Made by a program: the position numbers and the translations under genes. From Hirudo medicinalis (lineage: Eukaryota; Annelida; Clitellata; Hirudinida; Hirudinidae): a DNA stretch of 64,000 bases. Positions 11,943 to 23,600 of the stretch are shown here, piece after piece (the first letter of the stretch is position 1; each line of letters opens with the position of its first letter). The notes under the pieces were generated by a model that did no database searches, was not told where the DNA came from, and saw only the letters and a list, made by a program, of their open reading frames with translations. The stretch spans positions 378,208-442,207 of the forward strand of contig MPNW01000012.1 of NCBI GenBank assembly GCA_011800805.1. The letters are read 5' to 3'.

Positions 11943-13146
11943 AAGGGCGGATCTAGAACACTTTGGCAGGGGGGCAGCATTCTGGAACCTAGACTCCTTA
12001 AGGTCAATCTCTAAACTGCTGATGCTTGCTGATGCATAATATTTAAGCCGGCGTATATTTTATAGCCATTTTGCTTGTTGTTGTTTTTTTTTAATCTTTA
12101 AAAATGTAATTATGAAATGGTTTCAGGTGTTTTATATTCAAATTTTCCTCTCAGCTGTTTTCCTCTCGGAAAAGCTAATTCTGTCTGATCGCATGAATAT
12201 CCTCTCCATACCATCACGGAAACTCTCCGAATTTTCTACTGTAATAAACCTCTTACTCCATCTCCAAATCATGCCATTAATAGTGGCACTCATCAGATGT
12301 TAAACGTGGATGTCAAAACATGGATGTTAAACTTTGTTTCATTACTGACTTCCGTAAAGTCCCCATAATCATCCATATGTTTTGCCCATTCCAGCTGTCT
12401 ATCCTCTTTCTTGAGGTATGGGAGTTTTTTAACGGCATTGATATTAATTATGCAAATACGTGAAACCGCCCTTAAAGATATTATGAACAAATTGGCACAT
12501 TAATTTGCATTTCCTGTTAAAACATGTAATAAATTCGTTTTTAACTTTATTTCGTAATATTTCGTGATGATATTTAAATTATATAACCAAATTTGAGGTT
12601 ATAAGATTCATATTTAAGAAAGTTATGCGAAAAAATGTGACGCTCTTAAAGATATGACACCACTGTATTTCAATATCTTGATGTATGTAAGTAAGGGTTA
12701 GTACATTCAATCTGTCAGCTATCTTCGTTAGGCCGAAGATAAGTTTTTAAACTTTCGAGAGTCGGAAATCTTTTCATTGCCAGCTGTTGTGGATGTAGCC
12801 GAAATGAATAGAATCATTCTAACATTTGAATATAAATCATTGTCTGCCCAATATATAGTATATCAATATATAATTTACAAAATTTGAGATTGCTCGCCCA
12901 ACGTCTTTAACTTGATGCCCTTTTACCCAACATTACCTATGTAATAATAACGGTTTTTGAGAAGTTACAAGAGTACAACAATGGATCAACAACGACAATT
13001 TTAGTAGCTTTACCACAGATACTAATATTTTCGTCCAAAGTCGTAAATTATTGAAATAAAATCAATTTTTTAAATTAAAATAGATTTGTTATCCTATATT
13101 TTAAAAATCACGGGGGGCCATGGCCCTCCCCGGCTTCCTCCACTGT
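11943..13146. mobile_element. composite repeat, copy 2
   Basis: It begins GGGCGGATCTAGAACAC and tracks copy 1 through the GCCGGCG(T/G)ATATTTTATA and TGGTTTCAGG segments. It then skips most of the left Tc1 half: the left inverted repeat is absent, while the right one (CGCTCTTAAAGAT) is present near 12638-12650. A minus-strand remnant at 12490-12293 keeps the NETKFNIHVL piece. The right part runs on to GGGGGGCCATGGCCCTCCCC near 13112-13132, probably the far terminus. It is an internally deleted sister of the copy at 3.5-5.06 kb. Confidence 0.6.
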
Positions 13147-14998
13147 TTTGGACCAATTGAGCTCCTTAGCAATCACCCTAATCAAATAATTTGCTTTTCT
13201 TAAGGCCCCAACCTGGTCCTCTCCTTCCCAGACAATATTTTATTTACATCCACTTATGAATTAGCAATTTTATAAACTTCAAATTTGTTTTTAGTTATCT
13301 CAGGGTAGTGTAACGATAAAAAAATATAGTTTATTTTTATTACATAATCGGTTAGTAAGACATTTTGTGACATTATTGAAGGCCTCCAAAAAAAAAAAAA
13401 GTGTAAATGCCCATTACACAACTTGAGGTACATGGGTCCACAACCTCTTCAGTAGATTTCACATGCCTGCAGGCATGTTCAGGCTTAGATGCTGCAAGCA
13501 TTTTATGTTCATGCAACATCTTCCATTTTGTCTTAACCTAAAAATTATGCATTGGTTATTTATTCCTAATTTGAACTTCACCTCAGTTAGAAATGTTGCA
13601 TAAGCTGAGCCTCATGAGGTCCCAAATGCTGAGTGGTACAAGCTGCTGGAACAAAATTGATATCTATGCAAGTTTCAAACGATCACGCCTGAACATTCTG
13701 GGTGTGACAAAATATCAGCTCTAAAATTCACAAACCGTGTACTCTGCTGAATTCAATTTTTATTGTATTCCTATTTTTTTAAAGTTCACGAAACTGCATG
13801 TTATGCTTTGGTTGATTTCATCAATAAAGCATGAACATAATTATCTTCAAGAAAATATATAACAGGATTTGATAAACTGTAAAATGATTAGATAAGAAAC
13901 CAATGCGAACATTTACTTCTAGACTAGAATGCATGCATACATGATGAACGCACAATGAATTTTGAAAATATCACTCAATAACTTTGATGCAGTTTGAACA
14001 TAATTTGTATTGCATGAAGAGTAACTTTGAAAAATCAATGGAGCAGCAATGAAGAGGACAAAATTATTGGTGAACACCAGAAAAAAAAATTCAATGTTGT
14101 TATCAATCAATTCATTTTAGCTCTTAGTAGAGAAGTTGGTCCAGACTGTTTAGAAACCTTTCAATGTAGTTTGGTGGGAAAGGCAGGACTTTATTGCCAA
14201 ACAAATACAGTTTGAAGTAACTTTAGGAGACTAGCACTTGAGCTAATAATTTCAAGTGTAAACTAAAAGATGCAGGTCATGTGATCAGATGACTAAAACT
14301 TGCAATAGAGTTCATCTATGGTACTAGTTGTCAAATGACATCTCTGAAACTCATGATCAATAGCAGCCACAAAACAAAAATGAAAATGATTTTGAGCAAT
14401 AGGAAGAATTCGCAAAAACAATGACATTAATATTGTCATGGTGGCAACAAACCTGGTAATGTTTGGAACTTTGTTTTGGATAAATCTTTGCATTTTTATA
14501 AATAATATTTGCATTTTTATCCAAAACAACAATCAGCACACTCAAAATGAGAGAAAAATGTTAAAAGTCAGCATATGTGTTCAAGTATATAGATATATCC
14601 ATAACCTTAAAAGTCATCACAAAAATATGATCATATATACAAGATTGATAATGCTCACTACATGTGATAAATGTATTTAGCAGAAATAATGCTTGAGATA
14701 TATACAATGTTGCACGACCACTCTCCTGAAAAGTTGTGCAAATATGTTGCTTTCTTCTGACCCAACTACAATGGTCAGAAGGAAATCCTGGGTTAAAAAA
14801 TGTCACTTGGTTCACAAATGTAAATACATACCAGTCCCTGGAAATTTTGATTTCAAAGCAAGCCATGATTAACATTAAATGTCATGATGCTACTCACAAA
14901 ACAACTTTTATGTATAACAAACTCAAACTCAACTTTAATTGAACGACATTTGTAACACAATCCACGTTTCCAGTCATCTATATACAAAGTCTTTCGAA
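13147..14998. other. 3' flank of TENT5, probably its 3' UTR
   Basis: No gene is recognised. The 1.85 kb lie directly downstream of the minus-strand TENT5 frame, and part of it is probably that gene's 3' untranslated region. The reading frames at 14.0-14.9 kb are short and low-complexity. Confidence 0.35.
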
Positions 14999-16251
14999 TC
15001 AACCGCACTCAGGACACACCTCGCACAATGGACATATGGAATTCTGTTTGTTGACATCATAATTATAAACAGTGTAGTACTGATGAGAGGGGTCCACACC
15101 AGGCATGGCATAACTAAATGGTCCGTAAAACACTTGATCTATAATTAGATTTGACTTGGTTTGATGAGCGGTTGAGCTCTGCTGTTCGGAATGTTTGGCT
15201 GATCTTTTTGAAAGTGGCCTCTGCCCAGAAACCATTTCTCTATGTATCATTTCATCAATGAGTTCCAGGGTCTGGCGCCTCTCGTGGCCCATCAGGCAAA
15301 TTGTGCTCTCACTCACAACAAAATGAAGAATTTTCAGATAATTGACCTTCAGAATATCTTCTTCACTTGTGAAATGAGCTGCTAAATAGTTTTCAAGTTT
15401 TGTTCTCTGGTCAGTAATGTTAGAAAAGTCAATGAAAAATCGAGAACACATGTATTTTTCAAGAAGGCGAATGTCCATGTCATCAGAAGACAAGTAGCCC
15501 CTAACAAGAAGGTTGCAATACTTTAAGAGGCCACCTCCACGAATCTCTTCAGGGTTCCTTGTTGCTATAAGTTTGTGATTCAAATGATATAATGCCACCT
15601 CAAAATTTCCATAAACAGATTCTGCATCTACAGTAGGATAAAAATGTTCAGTCATGGTAGGATGGGGGATCTCATAAAAAGTGAGCAAACTGTCAAGAAT
15701 GATTTGAAATGAATCAACACTGAACTCAAACTGCCTCCTCATGGAATCTGCAAATTTCAGTTCAATATTCTTTGCTCTAACACTTGAGAGTGATATTAAA
15801 CTCCATTTGTCTGCATCATTAAAAATTTTCACCATCTTGTTAACATATGCTTCATTCAGACTGCAGAGTGACATACGATCTTTGTTGACTCCTTTTGGGA
15901 AAAAATCCAGCAGAGAACTGAGAACCAAGTCTTTTATTTTTGAAGATCTGATTGGTCCTTGAGTTGCACATTAAAAATCAGATCATAGTCATTAAAAACC
16001 AGGTTGCTTTCGCTCCCCAGTATGTAACTTGCAGCTCCTCCATTGAGCCTGATATCCCTTACCAAAATACCTGTGCATATCAACTTATTTTTTACAATTT
16101 GCACAAACTCCTTCAATTTCACATTGAGAGTTGGAAAATTTCCTCTGCCGTGAATGGGCACATTCTCTTTCATAACACGATCCAAGCGATCGACTTGTTC
16201 ATAACATAACACCTGGAAGCGATCTTCTGACATAATTCCTCTTCCTGGCAT
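14999..16251 (-). CDS. TENT5: TENT5/FAM46 non-canonical poly(A) polymerase, one frame break
   Basis: Single-exon gene read as two abutting frames. The first (16251-15934, 105 residues) has [38 protein letters not shown] and the catalytic DYDLIF pair (Asp88, Asp90). The second (15928-14999) has [54 protein letters not shown] and [12 protein letters not shown], all FAM46 hallmarks. The proteins of this family add poly(A) to mRNAs, especially those of secreted proteins. The frames join at an A-run of five at 15937-15941: after it frame 0 reads TAA, whereas the -1 frame continues the conserved [12 protein letters not shown]. Apart from this the gene is undamaged. Combined length would fit the family (about 380-420). 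The start ATG precedes the conserved SEDRFQVL region. Confidence 0.9.
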
Positions 16252-17675
16252 TTATGTTCGAGGTCAACAAATTAATTGCTGTGTTAAAATACACTCCTGC
16301 AACAACGCCAGAGCTACTTCCTTAAAAATTATTTGAATTATTAACAACAAACTATCTTAACGTTAACGAAATCGAAACAGCTGTTGGCCAGAACACAAGC
16401 TTCGTATCCTTGCGCTCTTCTCAAGTCAGTGACATGTACTACTGCGCCAGTGCCGCCTACACTTTAAACCCCACTTCATCACATGTGACATTCGGAGACG
16501 AAAATATTTGAACAAAATTTACTAAAAATTTTCAAAATATAGGTATATGAAGAAAGCACAATTGGCAATACCTTGAAATTTAATTAGGCTAGGCAAACGC
16601 GTTATTACTACCTTTCCAATAATCAAATTCGGAATCATCATCATCATTTTCATTGCAAGGTAAACATGCCTAATATATCTAAAATTGTTAACATGTTTGA
16701 AATTTTAACTACTTCCTATGTACAGCATTCGTCTCCTAAAGAACAATCTTGAATCCCTGATCGCTTTTTTTACCATTTGAAATGTCCTTTGACCACCGCA
16801 TAAAGGACTTTTCCACGGTCAAAAGTAAGCTATTTTCCACATCGCGTCAAATTTGACTAACGAATTAATAGACCTAAAGAGCTCCCCATAAACCTTTTAG
16901 CGATAAAGACTATAGCGACGAAAATAACTGTAACGAAAACAGTTAAGAACTGGAAGCCCGCAGCAGTCAAAAGATTCTTGCTTAAAGAAAACCCCATTCT
17001 TCCGAGATTTCTTTAAAAAATCAACCTTAACCCACTGCTTCGCAGGTTTATGCCTCTCCATCGCCTTATCAACGTCCACGACTAGGCTCATGCCGCTTCA
17101 CGAACGTAAATGTTCACTCATCCACTGCTTTATTTAAGCGCTGTTCTTTCTTCAAGTTATAATCAGAGATTTAATTAATTTCTAATCTATTATGAGGCAT
17201 ACGAGTCACAACCATGACTAAGTCTAAATCAACGATAGGGTAGCATCAAAAATAAATTAGTCGGGCAACGAGTGACACTCGACCGCCCAATAACAGCCAT
17301 TTTCTCAGGTAAAATATTTTTTTTTACAAACGACACAAGTACCGAACACTTTCTGCAATATCTTGAACATGTCACTAACAAATCAATCGATGAGATTCTC
17401 ATGCATCTTAGTTGCTCGCAATGAATGGGTTAATTGCTGATGTCAAGGCACAATTTAGAACAGTAAAAAGTATATCATCCTAAAAAGCTTCAGAACAAAA
17501 CAAATACAGTACTTATGTTCCCTTGCAAGATCTTCCAGAGCACACAACAGAAATGGCCGTTCAATGTCTTGAAAATACAAAATACCTTTAATGTTTTTGA
17601 GAAATTTGTACATTTTTGGTCATGCATGTTTGGTTATCATGAAAATTATCGCTCTCCCAAAGAACTTAGCATCTT
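16252..17675. other. intergenic between TENT5 and DNTTIP1
   Basis: No gene is recognised. A 64-residue minus-strand frame at 17091-16897 (starts MSLVVDVDKAMERHKPAKQW) looks protein-like in composition but has no visible partner exons. The promoter and 5' UTR of TENT5 should lie here. Confidence 0.35.
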
Positions 17676-20600
17676 TTAATAGGTTCGATCAACACAAGTG
17701 TAATCTTGATCATGGGGATCATCATTGTCAAGTTCATCCTCATTTGCTTCCTCCATGAAAGGCATATCACTTGAATGCTCAGAGTCAGAACCATGCTTTA
17801 CCTTTGGGGCATCAGTTTCTTCATGGAGCATTAGCTATAAGAAAAATAAAATGTTTAACTTGCTATAGCCTCCAGAAATATTATTACTTGCATAACCAAA
17901 AATAAATTTTGGTAAATAATATGATTAAACTTGCATAAATTTTACCATTTAAACTAGAGACAAATTAATCAAGCATCCTGAAAATAATTACAATTCATTG
18001 TAGGATACAATAACTAAAATTAGACAAAACCTCCAAAAAGGAAGACCAATATCATTTTGAAAAGGGCTACAATTAAAATATTGAGAGAAATAAAACACAA
18101 AAATCCACAAAACATTCAAGGTAGAACTTCAACATTCCAGATGTGACACTATTTTCATTTCAGAATGTGATCCAACCTAAGTAGCGTTTGAAATTAATCA
18201 CCCCACAATGAAACAAATAAACCAATTTTAAAGTTTTAATTCACCAAAAAACCACAACTATTTCTATTTTCACATTTCCAGAAGGCTTTTAAATGAATAA
18301 CACACATTTTTACTTCGCAGTTTATTTAGTTTTATTAGACATTTTAAATTTATTATTAGACATTTTGTCTAAGACAAAAATAGAAATACATGCAGTGAAA
18401 TATAAGCATGCTATGCAAATCCCTGCACTAACTTCTTTTGAAAGATTTTTTAGATGTTTGTCAGTCCTTTGTGATTCCATCTGATATTTCATCTTTTCAA
18501 TCATCCAGATTGGAACTGTAAATCCTACTATCTCATTTAGCATCAACCCTGGGTTATTCCTGGCATTAATAATAATTTAGAGAAAGCAGTAAACTTTATT
18601 TAGAGATTTATCAACAAACTTTACTGTTTCCAACAATCCTGCTCATACTTGGCTTTTACTAATTATTTTTTTATATATTGGAACACATTTGACAGTTAGA
18701 CAATGAAATTTCATAACTTCAAAAATAAGGGCTATATAGATCAAAAGTGTGCAACTTAAAAATTAAACAAGCCAAACTAAATAGAGTAATTAATATTGAT
18801 GGCATTAAATTAAAAACTGAAATGAAACATCTCAGTTCTCAAAGAAACTTCAAGCAGAGTTAATAAGCATGAATCAACAAGTTCAAGTTATACCGATATT
18901 CATCTGTCTGACTTAGACAAAGTATGTCCTCAACCATCAATAGATAAGTCCTACCACCTGTAGCAGGCATGTGCATTTTTTCATATAGCCACTGCTTGTC
19001 ATCTTGATCTCCTGCATACTTAAGATAAATATGTCACATTTAAACTCTAATTTAACAAATTTGCTTCAAGCAATGAATGCAAATCGAAATCTTGATCAAA
19101 CCTTAAATATGTCTGGATGTTTAATGTATAGCCTACCCCTTGTGGCTCCTAAACCCAGGGCCCTTAAAATGTAAAATGTTTAAATAACCTCTTTGATAAC
19201 CTCATGAAGGTATTTACAACATTTTCGTTCATACAATTTAATTTTTGGTTTTTAATTTATGGTTTGTTATCTGGTAAATTCTATTGACATAAATATATAT
19301 TTATATTTATATTTCCTCACAACTTCAGTAAAATGGTTTTTTTTTAGAAGAGATCGCACTTTGGCAAAGTGTAAATCTCACCAACATTGGAGTTTACCTT
19401 CACCATATGTGAACTACAGTACACTACATAATTTTAGTCCAGTCATGTATTTGTATTTGTGTTTAGCCGATCTTTTGAGTGCCTTTTGTATCCCAATGGG
19501 ATGTGAAGGCACTTTTTAGTCGATCTACCATTTATATAGCGCCCCTATCCGAGGGCGCTCCCTGGCGGTGCAGGCTGGGTTGAGAACACGACACATTACG
19601 ACTGTTGCTATTACGACCCCATGCAGGAATGCAACCCATTCAGCCAACCTGCACACCATGTTGACGACAACTTCTTATGTACTGGATTTGGATAGGCCAG
19701 CTTTTTGTACAATGTATGGAATCATATTAGATTTAGACTTATCAAATTTGTTGAACTCAGTTGAATATTTCGTGCGAATTTCACAAAAAAATGGAAACAC
19801 TCAAAATTACGTAAGTCAACTAGAAACACCGGGGACCATAAATTTTCATATTTATTAAAATCAATAATGTATTTTACATCCTTTCTTAACAATTAACTGC
19901 TGAACTATACTTTTTAATGAATCCAGGAAAGGTTTCAAACTCTGTTCAAATAGCTCTTTCCAGGCCTCATTCAAATCATCTTTCAGTTCCTGAACAATGA
20001 AATATTGCTTCCCATTGGAGTATACACTCCTAGAAAGCAATCCCCACACTTTTTCAATGGGGTTCAAGTCTGGGGAGTGAGATGGCCCCTTCAGAACTTT
20101 CAAATCCTCTCCTTGAGAAATGTTTTTGTCAGTCTTGAGTAGTGGGACATTGTCACGATGAAAAATGACTGTATCATCTCTAAATTTGTCACATAGTGGA
20201 AACAGATGGTCCAGTGTTTGATATATTTTTTTATGAGTTCTGCTTTCCTTCTAAGAAGACAAGTTTGGATGAAAGGAAATGGCAGCCCAGACCGTCCCTG
20301 ACCCATCTCCAAAATTCCTTTTGAAAAATGTTTTTCTGAGGCCCTCTGACATCATGCCAATAAAATTTAAAATTTAAATCCATCTAGACCTTCCAAATTT
20401 AATTTATTTTCATCAGAAACAATAATAGAGTCCCAGTTCATCATCTCCTTTTCCCAGTTTAGTCGAATCTTCTTCTGAGCCTCTGTTAGAAGTAGTTCGT
20501 GTTGAATCAGCACTGCTGATGCTTAACAAACTTCTGAAAACCACTCCTCTGAAGGCTTCTGAGTATGGTCAATTGACTTTTCTCTAAATTTAGTTTATTT

Positions 20601-23600
20601 TTTAAGTATCTTGTTGAGCTAAACCCCTTGGAAGCTTTACAGAGGACAACTCATCTCTGATGTTCAATAAGTTTTTGGGGTATTCCTGGAAACATTTTTG
20701 TTCCATAACTCTCAGGATCATTCAAATAACAGCTTATAATCTTTCTAGAGCAATTAACCCTCCTGGAAATCTCTGAAATTGACAAATTCAAGTCTTTAAA
20801 GGCCTTTATTTGTTCTTTTTCAATATCATTATGTTTCTTTCCAGAACCATTCTATAATAATTAGGGCTGAGGAAATAATCGATTAATTAATCGATTAATC
20901 GTTAACATTTCCTTAATCGAAAATTTTAAAATTTATTTTTATTAATAATTTTGTAATAGTCCTCTTTTTGGTTATTTACTTTTCCCCCGCATTATCATTG
21001 TTATTTAGATTTAGATTTTTAGTTTTAGTTAGAACAAAGTAAACAACAATGGCGAGTACTGAAAATAACGTGGAACTTAAGCATTTCAGATGATGGACTA
21101 AGGACAGTGCCACGGACAGCTCTTCAAAAACAGACCTGCAACTTGGCCAGTCAACATACAATCGACATTGTGATTGCTGAGATGTACAAAGAAAAGTTAG
21201 CAGAGCATAAGAAAGTTTAATGACTTCAGGAACAGAATTGAAGGCATTGATGCTTTGCCAACATTACGAATGGCTGTGGCCTTAAATCCACGTTACAAGA
21301 AGCTCACATTTCTAAGAAGAGCGAAACGAGAAGCAGTGTGGACAGCATTGCTAACTGCATTCAGAGCCTTCTATGATCGAAAACATCGAGCAGGACGTCC
21401 AACAGAAAAAAAGCAGTGAGACAAGATTACCTGTGCGAAGAGACGAACACTTACTCTGTTGATGAGTTACTCTGAATCGCAGTCCTCAGCTATTATTATT
21501 ATTATTATTATTATTATACATTATTATTAATTCCCGGTTTTTTCTCAGTTTTTAAACAAATAAACGAATTTAAAACATGTTTGTCTGAAGTTAAGTCATT
21601 GATTGTTTTAGCTAACTAGGGTCGGGTGATTGTGTGTAGTTGATACTGACTAATGCAGAGTTGTGATGCAACCAGATCAGCTAAAAGTAGGCGGAATATA
21701 TGTACGTTGCATTTGATTGAATGTAATCGATTAATCGATTAAAATATTTTAATCGTTCGCATCCCTAATAATAATGTAAAATATCGGTACTTTTATTACA
21801 TTAGCAAGTTATGGGCATGAAGCCATTTATGTAGAGCCTTACTACAGTAATCAGCTTTTGTGATCCCCATAATAAAAATTATTTTCTGGATGGGAAGAAA
21901 CCCCTGCTCCAATCCCCCCCTCAAAAAAAAAACATCATCAAAGGCATTTATCGATGAAATCCAATTGATAATCAAATTTTATTGTACATTAATTAATTAT
22001 GATGTTGTGAATGATAAAAACAATATTTGGGTGAACAAATATGTGGTAATTTAAAAGACAACTGCATGAATTGTATGATTCTTAAACCCTGGCCAAAATT
22101 ATGAAGCGCATTGTAAGGATGGGCTACAAAGTCTAATTTTTCCTCTTTTGGCCGTTCCGTTATTTTGCGATTTTAATCATGAGATTAATAGTCAATTTTA
22201 AACTTCCGAGGTGCCTCAGCTACTTATTGGAGCAGTCAAGGGTTTGTATATGAAAAAAATTTCAGTGATTTGGATGAGCACCAATTATTACCAATAAATT
22301 CACCATTCTTATTTGTGCGGAAGAACTCAAGGCTGTCCTATAGGGTGGCCCTTATTTTCGAAGTTTTAAAATGTCTGACCCCCAAATGAGTTCCAATATA
22401 TAAAAAAATAATTCAGGCCAAATATGAGCAGGATTGGACAATATTTAGAGGTCGCTCAAAGAAGTCTTAGTTTCTCGACACATCTAAATGTTTAATATTT
22501 TAATAAAACAGTGTTTTTCAATAGCTTACTAAATATAAATGTAATTGCACATAAACAAAATAAGAATTATCAGTATATTTAATTAGATAATTTTTTCAGC
22601 AAACATAATTCATAGAGTGCACCTCTTGGGCACCTTACGTGGGATTTAAATCAATCTTGTTCTAGAACTTTATAGCCATCTTGCGTTTTAAAATTTTCTT
22701 CTAGTGTTGCCATGTTTAGCTAAGCATTTTCTCTTGAATTATTACATATAATTAGTGATCTTTGCATTTTCAAATGGCATTGCTTTCACAAATTTATCTT
22801 GTTAGCCCTGATGATGGGATTGAAGGGAGTAAATTGCCATCAGGGAAGCAGGTTCTAAGATACTTTCTTTATCTCAAAAAAGTTTTGAAAGAGGATATTC
22901 AAAAGGCTACCTTGCGACCCATACTATTGACAGAGTCGAGGATTTTTGGTTGCCGAGCCAAAATTCCATCAAAAAGCTTGAGCAACTATTATACAAGTGG
23001 GATAGTCTGAAGAAAAATAAAAGCCAAGACGTAAAACCAAGACTCAACGAAAAAAATGAAACTACATTTTTAGCTGAAGCACATGCACATGCTGAAGCCA
23101 TGGAGCTCATTGAAAATGACGAAGACTTGGTTTTTCTGGAATCTCAAAGAAAGAAAGAAAGGACGACCAGGCTGCATGGTTGGAGTTGACAAAGTGCTGC
23201 TCCAACAACAAAAGAAGCAGAATGAGAAAAAGAAGATCTTGCAAAAGAGACTATGCCAACCTCAACTTGATAAAGAGCAAGAGCTAGAGCAAGCTGTGTT
23301 AGAGAGCAGCAGTAGCAGTACAGAGTCAGAAGAAAATCAGTTTAAGCCTGAAGATCAAGATCTAGTTCCAAAATCAATCACTGCTCCTCCTCCATTACGA
23401 AAATGAGGACGCCAAAGTATTGTATCATCAGAGCATCATCATCTATGCTTGATAGAACTAGAATGAGCAACAGGGCTGCTTTGATGATCATTGTTGAAAC
23501 TTCTAGGGCTGTTGGACAAGACACTGAAGCATTTGCTCTGAATAGATCAACTATCCAGCGACTCTGTCGGAAACACCGACAGATAGCTGCCTCCAGATTT

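Noticed and set aside
16897..17091. 64-residue minus-strand frame (MSLVVDVDKAMERHKPAKQW start) as a separate gene
   Set aside because: No second exon, no recognised domain and no downstream frame that would splice to it.
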